Shown: one piece after another, positions 7,052-15,376 of the stretch
How the letters are laid out: each line of letters opens with the position of its first letter
How positions within the stretch are numbered: the first letter of the stretch is position 1
DNA from: CAZWHE01 sp964633825
GTDB lineage: Bacteria > Planctomycetota > B15-G4 > CAYZWU01
Assembly (NCBI GenBank): GCA_964633825.1
Contig: CAZWHE010000031.1
Coordinates: 1 to 29,976, forward strand
Length of the DNA: 29,976 nt
Direction of reading: 5' to 3'
Translations under genes and position numbers: made by a program
The notes under the pieces: model-generated
Told to the model about the DNA's origin: nothing
Seen by the model: only the letters and a program-made list of their open reading frames with translations
Databases searched by the model: none

Positions 7052-7070
7052 TAAAAACAGGAGATGTCAA
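7041..7070 (-). promoter_or_regulatory. Predicted sigma-70-type promoter of the BMC operon
   Basis: On the minus strand, a perfect TTGACA (7065-7070) is followed after 18 bases by TAACTT (7041-7046), a weak -10. The weak -10 and its overlap with operator 1 fit a regulated promoter. The predicted start point is near 7034, giving a leader of about 35-40 bases before the regulator gene. Confidence 0.5.
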
Positions 7071-7095
7071 ACACTTTTTAAAAATTATTTACTCA

Positions 7096-7122
7096 ATTGC
7101 TTCATAATTGAAAGTAATCGAC
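7096..7122. promoter_or_regulatory. Putative operator 2, upstream of BMC promoter
   Basis: The second 27-base copy, with core CTTCATAATTGAAAG, which is closer to a perfect dyad (CTTCA/TGAAG) than copy 1. It starts 71 bases from copy 1, roughly seven helical turns, so two bound dimers could interact. It lies in the AT-rich gap between the regulator and the ABC permease stop at 7158; nothing else is seen in that gap. Confidence 0.6.
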
Positions 7123-7157
7123 AGAGGGTTATAGGCAGGATTAATGAAGTGTTCGAA

Positions 7158-9581
7158 TCAAAACGAAATCAGGGTGACGCAGGCGTTATGAATCACGTGA
7201 ATGATAATGGGCGTCAAGAGGAGCCTGGAGCGTTCAAAGCTGTATGCCGCGAAAAGACCGAGAATGAAGGCCGGTATCACAGTGATCGGAGGGTGCACCA
7301 CGGCAAAAACAGCCGCACTTGCCGGAATGGCGAAAAGAGGGGCAACCGTTCTCCTCATACCTTTATAGATCAGACCACGGAAAATATACTCCTCGAATAA
7401 GGGGGCGAGCACGACCGCCAGGATCGCGAACCCCATTCGGCCCGCATCCCTGACTTCAGCCATGCGAGGCAGGTCATTTTTCAGATCGATGGATGGACCG
7501 ACCCGTTCGACAAGCCAGAGATAACAGAAACAGAGGCTGAAGCTCGCGATCCCCCATCCCGCCCCCGAGGCGAGAAGTTTGGCGACTCCCTTTTGAGCTT
7601 CGCGCCTGGGAAGACAAAAACCGACGGCTTCGGCCAGGTTGGGAACTTCGCGCATTGTGAAGATGAAGAGCGACAAGAGGGTGACAATAGCTCCGGCGAT
7701 GCCGTAAGCGACAACGACAGCCGGCCCTGCGCCGAGGCTCTCCATTAACAAAAGGGAAGCGATTCCCTGGATCACGAAGAAAACGAGCGCAGCGATCAAT
7801 CCATCGCTCAGCGCCAGGCGCGGCGGGGGGACGGCCACGGGATCGAGCATATAGGGGACCTGATCGCGCACCTTCTGCCAGATTGCGGCAGCCAGAAGGG
7901 AACAGAGAACGAGCATGCCCGCCTTGTGCCACATGATGGGCGTATAGATGGCGTAGCTGTACAAAGCGGCCAAAAGAGCGAAGAGATAGATCCTGGCCGG
8001 GCTGACCCTGCGGCTCAGCTGCTCCTCCATCAGGTCGGTCCCGAGGATTCCCACCCCGGCAGCGACAACGGAGTAAATGAATATCCCGGCGATCACCATG
8101 AAGACATTCAGCACGATATGGAAATCGACGCTTTCCAGGTGAGCGATCGACCATCCCAGCATGGGGAGGGGAAAGATGAGGGCGAACAATCCCCAGAGGA
8201 TGACTTTCCTGAAGAGAATCCCGTCGATCTCTTCGGGAAAGGTGAAGAGAAGCCAGAAAGCCTTCCCCTCGAAGGAGAGGACTCGGATCGCGCTGAACAT
8301 GAGGGAGTAGGTCCCGATCCCGAAAGCGATCATGGCGGCGTGATTGAAGTCGGACGCACCCGCCTTGAACATCTGGGGATTGGCGATGATCTGGAAGAGG
8401 ACCACGGCGATGGGAATGAAGAGCGTCTGAACGAGAAAGTTGCGGTCCCGCATGAGGAGCCGGAGCTCTTTGGCCACGATTCCTTTGAACCAGTGATTTC
8501 TGCGGCCGGAAGGCTGCGGGTGACTGCGGCGAAGACGGCTGTCCCGGGCCGTCCTCTCCCCCGCCGCACGGCCGCGGCGGCCCTGGAACGCGCCCGCCTC
8601 GGTGACCAGGCCGTCCCGGACAAGCCCTTCCGCCGCCGCGACGGCTCCCAGGCAGAAAACGAGCCCGCACCCGAGAAGCGCGCCCAGAGAAATGAGAGTG
8701 TCCATCCCCCCGAAAGAGACGCGCACGGAGAGACAGGGCGGGATCCACGCCATCGAGGAGCCCAGGAAACCGCTGATCTCGACCAGACTGGAAGAACCGC
8801 CGGGCGTGGCGAGCATCCACGAGAGCCCGATCATGGCCCCCATGCCCGCAACAGTGCACAGGGCCTGGATGTTCTTGAGCCTGTCCCGGCTGAAACGCTT
8901 GCGCAGCCATGTCTCGGCCACGAGGTGAACGGATCCGAAGGCGAAGAGAACCAGGATCGTCGCCAAAGGGGCCAGCACGAAAGCCCCCGCTCCCAAACCG
9001 AAGCGCCAGTAAATAACGAACAAAAAGGGCAGGAAGACAATCCATCCGAAGAGATTGCCGGCCGCGTATTCCGATACCTTGGCGAGAAAGAGACCCCGTG
9101 CCGGGACGGGAAAGGTGAAGAGCCATTCGAGCGTCCATCCGACCTGGCCCAGGTCCTGAGTGCCGCTCCCGAGGGTCAGGAAGAAGAGAATCACGAAGAA
9201 GCAGAGCAGAATGAACTCACAAGCATGGAACAGAGAGCGCTCGCTTACATGCCCCAATGTTCTGTGCTCACGAACCCCTCCTCCCAACCCGATATTCGGA
9301 TCGGCTGATGCTCTTATCGCCTCCGATTTTTTGATCTCTCTCGACTGGTACTCGATGATGCCCACCGACATGAGGCCGAAGTTGAGGAGAAAGATCACGC
9401 TCAAGATGATGAGCATCGCGGGATTCTTCCCCGTCTTCCGGGCCGTGGCCCGTCTGGGGAAAACCTTCCTGCTCCTTTTCCTCTTCCTGCCGCTCATGTT
9501 CACGAGCTGCCGGAACCGGCGGAGGAGCGCCATCCTGGTCAGAATCAGGTATGCCCTGAATGAGGAGGGGAGATCACTCAT
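7158..9581 (-). CDS. ABC exporter permease fused to CPBP intramembrane protease
   Basis: An 807-residue polytopic protein. The N-terminal part (about 1-600) has a basic cytoplasmic opening and many hydrophobic spans typical of ABC-2-type permeases, with a duplicated layout around a soluble stretch near 350 (RDSRLRRSHPQPSGRR). The C-terminal part is a CPBP (CAAX-protease/bacteriocin-processing) domain: FEEYIFRG with the EExxxR motif at 730-735, His763 in VVHPP and His795-Asn799 in HVIHN. All expected metal and catalytic motifs are present, so proteolysis is plausible. The ATG at 9581 overlaps the ATPase stop by eight bases (ATGAGTGA); a 22-codon extension into the tandem repeat is possible but less likely. 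Permease-CPBP fusions are known in NatB-like exporters; the cargo is unknown. Confidence 0.88.
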   Translation of the reverse strand: MSDLPSSFRAYLILTRMALLRRFRQLVNMSGRKRKRSRKVFPRRATARKTGKNPAMLIILSVIFLLNFGLMSVGIIEYQSREIKKSEAIRASADPNIGLGGGVREHRTLGHVSERSLFHACEFILLCFFVILFFLTLGSGTQDLGQVGWTLEWLFTFPVPARGLFLAKVSEYAAGNLFGWIVFLPFLFVIYWRFGLGAGAFVLAPLATILVLFAFGSVHLVAETWLRKRFSRDRLKNIQALCTVAGMGAMIGLSWMLATPGGSSSLVEISGFLGSSMAWIPPCLSVRVSFGGMDTLISLGALLGCGLVFCLGAVAAAEGLVRDGLVTEAGAFQGRRGRAAGERTARDSRLRRSHPQPSGRRNHWFKGIVAKELRLLMRDRNFLVQTLFIPIAVVLFQIIANPQMFKAGASDFNHAAMIAFGIGTYSLMFSAIRVLSFEGKAFWLLFTFPEEIDGILFRKVILWGLFALIFPLPMLGWSIAHLESVDFHIVLNVFMVIAGIFIYSVVAAGVGILGTDLMEEQLSRRVSPARIYLFALLAALYSYAIYTPIMWHKAGMLVLCSLLAAAIWQKVRDQVPYMLDPVAVPPPRLALSDGLIAALVFFVIQGIASLLLMESLGAGPAVVVAYGIAGAIVTLLSLFIFTMREVPNLAEAVGFCLPRREAQKGVAKLLASGAGWGIASFSLCFCYLWLVERVGPSIDLKNDLPRMAEVRDAGRMGFAILAVVLAPLFEEYIFRGLIYKGMRRTVAPLFAIPASAAVFAVVHPPITVIPAFILGLFAAYSFERSRLLLTPIIIHVIHNACVTLISF

Positions 9582-10380
9582 GAGTCTCCCCGGACGTGAC
9601 AGCGTCCTCCCCGGACGTGACAGCGTCCTCCCCGGACGTGACAGCAAAGAAAACCTCTTCCAGCGATCCCCCTTCGGCCAGGTTCTCTCTCAGCTCGCCG
9701 AGGAGGCCCGAGGCCTTCATCTTCCCCCGGAACAGAATCCCCACGCGATCGCAGAGCTTTTCAGCCTGATCGAGGAGATGGGTGCTGAAGAAGACCGACT
9801 TCCCGTTCACGGCCCACTCCCTGATCATCCCCTGCAGGGTCCGCGTCGCCATCGGGTCGAGACCGCTCGTGGGCTCGTCGAGAATGAGAAGGGCCGGGTC
9901 GTGGAGAAGGGCCAGGATCATGCCGAGCTTTTTCTTCATCCCCCTCGAGTAGTTCACGGCGAACTCGTCCAGGGCGTTGGCGAGGTCGAATTTCTCGATG
10001 AGCGGACGGGAGCGCCTATCGATCCTGCGGTCCGGGAGGCCGTGCATCTCGCCGGCGAAGCGGATGATCTCACGTCCGGTCAGGTAGTCGTAAAAGACGG
10101 GATCGTCGGGCAGGTAACCGACGCGGCTCTTGACAACGGCCCGCTCTTTAAAGCAGTCGAGGCCGTCGATGAGCGCCGTGCCCGACGACGGCTGGAGGAT
10201 GCCCATGAGCATCTTGATCGTCGTGGTCTTGCCGGCGCCGTTCGGTCCGAGAAAGGCGAACACCTCGCCCCGGCGGACGTCGAGACTGAGCTCGGTCACG
10301 GCGGCGAAATCCCCGTACAGCTTGCCCAGCCCGTCCGTTTTCACAATGAATCGTTCCGCGGGATCGGGCTCTTTCGTCAT
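9574..10380 (-). CDS. ABC transporter ATP-binding protein
   Basis: A 268-residue ATPase that would power the overlapping permease. Walker A is GPNGAGKT (45-52), the signature is YSRGMKKKL (about 144-152, with R for Q/G), Walker B is LLILDEPTSGLDP (164-176), and the H-loop is His201 in FSTHLLDQAE. The family is the exporter type (CcmA/NatA-like). The C-terminus carries three copies of a seven-residue repeat (AVTSGED) encoded by the tandem repeat at 9586, beyond the normal end of the domain. Its ATG shares ATGA with the stop of the phosphoesterase gene, so phosphoesterase, ATPase and permease form a tightly coupled set. Confidence 0.94.
   Translation of the reverse strand: MTKEPDPAERFIVKTDGLGKLYGDFAAVTELSLDVRRGEVFAFLGPNGAGKTTTIKMLMGILQPSSGTALIDGLDCFKERAVVKSRVGYLPDDPVFYDYLTGREIIRFAGEMHGLPDRRIDRRSRPLIEKFDLANALDEFAVNYSRGMKKKLGMILALLHDPALLILDEPTSGLDPMATRTLQGMIREWAVNGKSVFFSTHLLDQAEKLCDRVGILFRGKMKASGLLGELRENLAEGGSLEEVFFAVTSGEDAVTSGEDAVTSGETHE
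9586..9645. repeat. 21-base tandem repeat, about 2.9 copies
   Basis: Unit CTCCCCGGACGTGACAGCGT plus one C, at 9586, 9607 and 9628 (last partial), with no mismatches. It encodes the AVTSGED repeats at the end of the ABC ATPase and stops five bases before the permease ATG. A length of 21 keeps the ATPase frame open whatever the copy number. Confidence 0.9.
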
Positions 10381-12347
10381 GACCCCGCCTCGCAGGCAGC
10401 GCGCCCCATGCGAAGAGCGTGGGCGTCCGATTTCGAGTGATCGGGCGCGAAAGGCCCCAGATCGGCATCGAGATGGAGGAGCAGGATCGTCGACTTGTCG
10501 GGCTTCAGGCGCCGGGACGGCTTGAACGATTCCGCCTTGTACCGCGCCTTGCTCGATATTCTGACCTCGTCCACCGAGCCGCTGAGGCAATCGATCGGTT
10601 CTCCGATCCGGTTCGGATCGGCGCCCACGTAGAAGGGAAAATCGTTGAGAGTGCGTTTCCCCGAGGCCGGAACCTTCGCCGCGCACTTCCCGTTCACGTA
10701 GATGCGGATCTCCTCCCCGTCGAAGACGCCGGCCAGGTGGTACCAGCGGCCCGGCACGAGGCTCGTTCCCTCCGCCCTCGCCGTGGCGTATCTCCCGTTG
10801 AGATGAATCGAGAACTCGGGCACCCCGTCCCCGGCGAAGATGCAGTACTCCGAGTTTTCCGACTTGGCCAGGATGGGCCTTCGCCCCTTGTAGGTCTCGG
10901 CGTTGACCCACCCCTCGAGCGTAACGGGACCGTCGGGGAGAGCGATGCGGCCGCTCTCCACCCTGAGACAGCTCGTTCTCCCGTCGAGGCGGAGAACGCC
11001 GTTCTTGTTCTTCGCGGAACGGGCGAAAAAGCCTTCGGGAAGGGAGGTGAGCTCCGCCTGGACTGTCCACGACCGCTCGGGAAGAGTGATGCGCGCCCCC
11101 TCTGCGAGGTAGTCGACCGCGGCCGTCAGGGTGGGCAGGCACGCCGCGCCGGCGATGGCCGACCCGATCGATTCGTACGAGATCGAAACGCGCGCCGTCC
11201 CGCCCGGGGGGATGACCCGGTGCGAATGTCCCGGGCGGAGGATCCACGCGCCGGGATAGGCGTCGGCCACGATCGTGGCTTCCACCGGCCGGGAGGAGGG
11301 GTTCTCCATCTCGAATTCGTAGACGCCCTCGGCCTTCCCTTCCGCCGCGATCCGGATGGGAGAGAGCGCGGCAGGCCTCGCCGCGGCCAGAATCTTGTCG
11401 AGCTCGTCGCGCCGCTTCGGCGTGATCTCCCTGGGGTCGAGCACTCTCCCCACCGGGACGGCGGCCACGCTCATCCTCTTCTTTCTCACCGTGACGACGT
11501 GGAAATGGTGGAGCCACCCCGCCTCGGGGAACTCGAGCTCCTTGCCTCCCCCCGTGGTGGCGAGGGCGAAGTACTCGATCCCGTCCCTGATCCCGGCATA
11601 GTGGAGGCGGTGGATGTGGCCGGCGAACACGGCTGTCACGTTTCCGGCCCGGGCCAGCACCTTGTGCACTTCGTTCCAGTTGCTGCCCGGGTACCTCCTC
11701 TCGATCCACCGGGGGTGGTGGAGGAAAAGGAAGACATGGTCGAGCGCCCGCACCTCTTTCAAAGCCCCCTTCAGCCAGTTGATCTGGGTCGGGCTCATCT
11801 GCGTGTGCTCGGGCCGGCTGAAGCCCTTCCGTCCCGTTTCCGGGTCCCCTTCGTCTGAATAGAGCACGAAAAAGGCCGCGTTCTTGTGAACGAACCAGTA
11901 CCAGAGCGGGCCGAAGTGCTTCTCATAATTCTGTTCGTGCCCGCCCTCGGGCCGGCCCGGACCGCGCCAATAGACATCGTGGTTTCCGGGAACGGGGTAC
12001 CAGGCCATGCCGAGCCCGCCCATGACGGCCTGGTACTCCCTCATCTGCGGAATCCATTCAGCCGTGATGTTGTATCCCTGCACCAGATCGCCCACGGTGA
12101 GCACCAGGTCGGGATCGATGAGGTTCGTGTCTGAAACCGCCTGTTCGAGCACCTTGATTCCCTCGGACGGACCGCCGGTCCGGTCTCCGTAGATCACGAA
12201 ATGCCAGACGTCATCCCCCTTGGGAAGAGGGAGGAGCCGCGTCCCTTCCCTCGACGTCCGGACGACGTCTTTGTCCCCTGCAGAGAGGAGCGGCGCCGGA
12301 AAAACGACGGTGAACAGCAGAGCGAGAAAAACAACGTGCTTTCGCAT
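10377..12347 (-). CDS. Secreted calcineurin-like phosphoesterase with C-terminal LamG-like domain
   Basis: A protein of 656 residues. Residues 1-23 form a signal peptide (KHVVFLALLFTVVFPAPLLSAG). Residues about 47-260 are a metallophosphoesterase with every expected metal ligand: Asp55 in YGDRT, Asp87 in TVGDL, GNHD at 121-124, FLHHPR near 209 and AGHIH at 242-246. A linker domain follows, then about 445-645 a concanavalin-like LamG jellyroll (LDGRTSCLRVE, TLEGWVN, WYHLAGVFDGEEIRIYVNG, VDEVRIS). It probably acts outside the cytoplasm on a phosphoester, perhaps attached to polysaccharide. The ATG at 12347 has AAGGAG about seven bases upstream and is preferred over the adjacent GTG. It overlaps the ATPase by four bases, an unusual partnership. 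Confidence 0.92.
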   Translation of the reverse strand: MRKHVVFLALLFTVVFPAPLLSAGDKDVVRTSREGTRLLPLPKGDDVWHFVIYGDRTGGPSEGIKVLEQAVSDTNLIDPDLVLTVGDLVQGYNITAEWIPQMREYQAVMGGLGMAWYPVPGNHDVYWRGPGRPEGGHEQNYEKHFGPLWYWFVHKNAAFFVLYSDEGDPETGRKGFSRPEHTQMSPTQINWLKGALKEVRALDHVFLFLHHPRWIERRYPGSNWNEVHKVLARAGNVTAVFAGHIHRLHYAGIRDGIEYFALATTGGGKELEFPEAGWLHHFHVVTVRKKRMSVAAVPVGRVLDPREITPKRRDELDKILAAARPAALSPIRIAAEGKAEGVYEFEMENPSSRPVEATIVADAYPGAWILRPGHSHRVIPPGGTARVSISYESIGSAIAGAACLPTLTAAVDYLAEGARITLPERSWTVQAELTSLPEGFFARSAKNKNGVLRLDGRTSCLRVESGRIALPDGPVTLEGWVNAETYKGRRPILAKSENSEYCIFAGDGVPEFSIHLNGRYATARAEGTSLVPGRWYHLAGVFDGEEIRIYVNGKCAAKVPASGKRTLNDFPFYVGADPNRIGEPIDCLSGSVDEVRISSKARYKAESFKPSRRLKPDKSTILLLHLDADLGPFAPDHSKSDAHALRMGRAACEAGS

Positions 12348-12416
12348 CACGAGCTCCTTCGGAACAGGCCGGCTTTCATTGAAAAAAGAGAGAGTCCCTG
12401 CTCAATCGACGATCTC

Positions 12417-12659
12417 TCAGACTTCGAAGTTGACGATGTTGCACGTGATCGTGTTCATCACACCATCGATATTCTGGACCTCTTCCACGACGGTTCGGGC
12501 GATGTCGTTGTAGTCGGTCCCCTGCATGGTGGCGATGATGTCGTACGGCCCGGTGATGGCGTCGACGCGCTGAACCGTTTTTATTTTAGTGAGCTTCTCG
12601 AACACGGGCCTGGCTTTCCCCATGGTCACATTGATCAGTACGAACGATGTGGCGAACAT
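12417..12659 (-). CDS. Stand-alone Lrp/AsnC ligand-binding (RAM) domain protein
   Basis: An 80-residue protein equal to just the RAM effector domain of Lrp/AsnC regulators: MFATSFVLINVTMGKARPVFEKL, VQRVDAITGPYDIIATMQG and VEEVQNIDGVMNTITCNIV. There is no DNA-binding helix-turn-helix. Such short proteins form ring oligomers and may bind amino acids or modulate full-length Lrp proteins. A good AAGGAG precedes the ATG by about six bases. It lies 69 bases before the phosphoesterase on the same strand and may head that operon. Confidence 0.9.
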   Translation of the reverse strand: MFATSFVLINVTMGKARPVFEKLTKIKTVQRVDAITGPYDIIATMQGTDYNDIARTVVEEVQNIDGVMNTITCNIVNFEV

Positions 12660-12807
12660 TCTTTCTCCTTTCCATTCGCAGTTGTTGTCGGCCGCTCGGC
12701 GCCGGCTCCGGCGCCCGCATATCCATTCTTCTTTTTACCACCTTGTTCCTTTGAAAAAAAGTCCGGTTCAAACCCGTTTGCCGAGGCTCTTGCCTGCCTG
12801 ACGGAGA

Positions 12808-12846
12808 AAACGAGCGAAATGGGCCGCCGTCGCGGCTATACTCATC
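12808..12846 (+). promoter_or_regulatory. Promoter-like element of the nucleobase permease
   Basis: TATACT at 12837-12842 is preceded by GGC and followed by CATC. A GAAA-containing segment lies 15 bases upstream (12816-12821) instead of a TTGACA box. The same architecture recurs at 14284-14322, upstream of another gene. The rest of the 233-base divergent gap (12660-12892) holds no gene I can support. Confidence 0.5.
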
Positions 12847-12892
12847 GGACCGGCAAAAGCAAAAACCGGCCGGACCGGAAAGGACGGGAAGA

Positions 12893-14278
12893 ATGGGCCA
12901 CAGGCTGATCTATGGAATCGACGACGTGCCGCGGCCGGGAACGACCTTTCTTCTCGGGTTTCAGCACTACCTCACCATGTTCGGCTCCACCGTGGCCATT
13001 CCCCTGATCCTGTCCGAGCCGCTCGGAATGTCGGGCGACCCGGCGGCCCTGGCCATGCTGATCGGCACCATGTTTTTCGTGAGCGGGATCACGACCCTGC
13101 TGCAGACGACATGGGGAAACCGGCTCCCGCTCGTTCAGGGCGGCACCTTCTCCTTTCTGGCCCCGGCCATGGCGATCTGCGGAATGGCGGCCCTTTCCAA
13201 AGCGGGCTGGCAGGTCCGGCTCCAGCACGTGCAGGGCGCCGTTATCGCGGGCTCTCTTTTCGAGATCGCCGCGGGCTACCTCGGGCTGGTCGGGAGGTTC
13301 CTCCGTTTCGTCGGACCGATCACGATCGCTCCGACCATCGCCCTCATCGGGCTCGCGCTCTTCAAGATCGGGGCGCCCGTGGCCGGCGCCCACTGGGGAA
13401 TCGGCGGGCTGACGATCGCGCTCATCATCCTCTTCAGTCAGTACCTCCGCCGCGTGCACCGCTTCTTCGAGCTCTTTCCCATCCTCCTCGGAATCACGGC
13501 CGCCTGGGGAGCGGCCTGGATCCTGACGATCACGGGGGTTTTCCCCGAGGGGCACCCCGCCCATGTCTCGACGGCCAACGTGGAGGCCGCACCCTGGATC
13601 TGCGTACCGCGCCCCTTCCAATGGGGCTGGCCCGTCTTCGTCCCGGCGGCCGTGGTGGGCATGCTGGCCGGCACCATCGCCTCGATCGTGGAGTCGGTGG
13701 GCGATTACTACGCCTGCGCGCGCCTGGCCGGCGCACCCGTGCCGGACAAGAAGATCGTCAACCGAGGGATCGGCATGGAAGGGATCGGGTGCCTCGCGGC
13801 CGGCATCTTCGGAACGGGCAACGGCACCACATCGTACAGCGAGAACATCGGCGCCATCGGGCTGACTCGCGTGGGAAGCCGCCGCGTGGTGCAGGCCGGG
13901 GCCGTGCTCATGATGGGCTTCGCCGTGTTCGGCAAGTTCGGCGCCCTCTTCACCACCATCCCCCAGCCGATCGTGGGCGGCATGTACTGCGCCATGTTCG
14001 GCATGATCGCGGCCGTCGGCCTCTCGAACCTCCAGTTCGTTGACCTCAACTCGGCCCGGAACCTCTTCATCCTCGGCTTCGCCTTCTTCATGGGGCTCTC
14101 CGTGCCCGAATATTTCTCCGCCAAGCCCGCAGCCTTCGATCCCTCCTGGCTCGCCGACATGGTGAACACGCTGGGCCGGACCGGCATGGCCGTGGGAGCA
14201 TTCTCGGCCATGGTGCTCGACAACACGATCCCGGGCACGCCCGAGGAGCGCGGGCTCACGGCCTGGATGAAGGGATGA
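12893..14278 (+). CDS. Nucleobase permease, NAT/NCS2 family
   Basis: A 461-residue transporter of the usual length with about 12-14 hydrophobic segments. The family is recognised from LLGFQHYLTMFGSTVAIPLIL (TM1, with the conserved QH), the QGGTFSFLAPAMAI segment of TM3, ESVGDYYACARLAG in TM8, and the NAT signature ENIGAIGLTRVGSRRV just after TM10. The ESVGDYY form and overall look resemble the branch that also includes eukaryotic nucleobase-ascorbate transporters, more than E. coli UraA. It probably takes up purines or pyrimidines with protons; the substrate cannot be assigned. It is monocistronic or weakly linked to the DUF6599 gene, which has its own promoter. Confidence 0.92.
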   Translation: MGHRLIYGIDDVPRPGTTFLLGFQHYLTMFGSTVAIPLILSEPLGMSGDPAALAMLIGTMFFVSGITTLLQTTWGNRLPLVQGGTFSFLAPAMAICGMAALSKAGWQVRLQHVQGAVIAGSLFEIAAGYLGLVGRFLRFVGPITIAPTIALIGLALFKIGAPVAGAHWGIGGLTIALIILFSQYLRRVHRFFELFPILLGITAAWGAAWILTITGVFPEGHPAHVSTANVEAAPWICVPRPFQWGWPVFVPAAVVGMLAGTIASIVESVGDYYACARLAGAPVPDKKIVNRGIGMEGIGCLAAGIFGTGNGTTSYSENIGAIGLTRVGSRRVVQAGAVLMMGFAVFGKFGALFTTIPQPIVGGMYCAMFGMIAAVGLSNLQFVDLNSARNLFILGFAFFMGLSVPEYFSAKPAAFDPSWLADMVNTLGRTGMAVGAFSAMVLDNTIPGTPEERGLTAWMKG

Positions 14279-14283
14279 GAATA

Positions 14284-14322
14284 AAAACGACGAAAGAGGG
14301 CGCCGCCCCGGCTATAATCATC
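14284..14322 (+). promoter_or_regulatory. Promoter-like element of the DUF6599-DUF362-DUF5916 genes
   Basis: TATAAT at 14313-14318, with GGC before and CATC after, and a GAAA segment 15 bases upstream (14292-14297). In an ungapped alignment, 22 of the 30 bases before the -10 match the element upstream of 12893. It starts just after the permease stop codon. Confidence 0.6.
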
Positions 14323-14371
14323 ATCAGAAAGGCGGGCGGCCCGAAAATTGATCGGACCGCGGAGATCGGCC

Positions 14372-15376
14372 ATGGACGACAAAGACCCCAATGACGGGCG
14401 TCCCGTTGATCGGCGACAACTGGCCGCTCTGCTTCCCCGAGAGACCCTGGGTTGGAAGCCCGAAGGGCCGGACGGCGTCTACACCCGGGACACCCTCTTC
14501 GAGCTCATCGACGGCGGCGCCGAGGTCTACCGTTCCCTGAATGTCCAAAGAACACTCAGCCGGCACTACGTGAAAGCGGGCGCTCCCGACATCATCGCCG
14601 ACGTCTTTGATATGGGAACGCCGGAGGACGCCTTCGGCGCCTACCACCATGACATGCACGAGGGGAAGGACGCCCGGATCGGCCGGGAGTCCGAGTTCCT
14701 GGGGAGCAGCCTCACCTTCTGGAAGGACCGCTATTTCGTCTCCATCGTCGCCTTCGACGAGACGGAGGAGATCGGCAGAGCCCTGCTGGAGCTCGGAAGC
14801 GGGACGGCGGCGAGGATTCGGGGCGACGGCGACGGGCCGGACCTGGTGCAGCTTGTTCCCGGAAAAAGCGTGGTCTCCAGCCAGGTGCATTACTTTCACG
14901 ACAAGATGCTCCTCGACCGTCATTATTCTCTCGGTGACAAAAACATTCTCGGGCTGGACAGCCGGACCGAGGTTGTCCTGGCGCGCTGCAGGCCGGTGAT
15001 ACCGGCCCGGGCGACCCCGGCCAGGAAGGCTCCGGCCAGGAAGGCTCCGGCCAGGAAGGCTCCGGCCGGGGAGAAAGCCAAAGCCCCGCTGCCCGCGCTC
15101 CTGATCGTTCGCTATCCTTCGGAAGAGAAAGCGCAAAAAGCACACGGCCGCTTCATGAACGAATACCTCCGAACCGCGGCCGGCAGCCGGGCGGCACGGA
15201 CGGAAAAAGGCCTCTGGGCCGGAGCCGATGTGGACAAGGACCTCTTCATCGGCGTTCTCGACGCGCCGGACAGGAACGAGATAGAGAGGCTGATCAGCGA
15301 AGTCAGGAAAAAGCGCAGCCGCAAAACCGACAAGGTCAAAACCCAAACGGAGAAAATCGATGAAAAAGAAGAATAA
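14372..15376 (+). CDS. DUF6599 family protein with Ala-Lys-Pro repeat linker
   Basis: A 334-residue protein of unknown function. The DUF6599 hallmark LFELIDGGAEVYRSLNVQ is near residues 42-59, followed by ADVFDMGTPEDAFGAYHHD. The domain continues to about 215 (DRHYSLGDKNILGLDSRTEVV) and resumes after a linker (LLIVRYPSEEKAQKAH, LFIGVLDAP). The linker holds three exact ARKAP repeats encoded by the tandem repeat at 15020. The ATG at 14372 is preferred to a TTG eight codons earlier because of a GGAG just upstream of it. There is no signal peptide. The last 17 bases overlap the DUF362 gene, which implies coupled expression. Confidence 0.82.
   Translation: MDDKDPNDGRPVDRRQLAALLPRETLGWKPEGPDGVYTRDTLFELIDGGAEVYRSLNVQRTLSRHYVKAGAPDIIADVFDMGTPEDAFGAYHHDMHEGKDARIGRESEFLGSSLTFWKDRYFVSIVAFDETEEIGRALLELGSGTAARIRGDGDGPDLVQLVPGKSVVSSQVHYFHDKMLLDRHYSLGDKNILGLDSRTEVVLARCRPVIPARATPARKAPARKAPARKAPAGEKAKAPLPALLIVRYPSEEKAQKAHGRFMNEYLRTAAGSRAARTEKGLWAGADVDKDLFIGVLDAPDRNEIERLISEVRKKRSRKTDKVKTQTEKIDEKEE
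15020..15064. repeat. 15-base tandem repeat, three copies
   Basis: Unit GCCAGGAAGGCTCCG, three exact copies, lying inside the DUF6599 gene and encoding ARKAP repeats. The unit length is a multiple of three, so copy-number change would not break the frame. Confidence 0.92.

Noticed and set aside
9586..9645. CRISPR-like or phage repeat interpretation of the 21-base repeats
   Set aside because: Units are directly adjacent without spacers, few in number and in frame with coding sequence.
9574..11709. Continuous minus-strand frame of 711 codons extending the ABC ATPase upstream
   Set aside because: The first 440 residues are a shadow of the phosphoesterase in another frame; the ATPase has its own ATG at 10380 overlapping the phosphoesterase stop.
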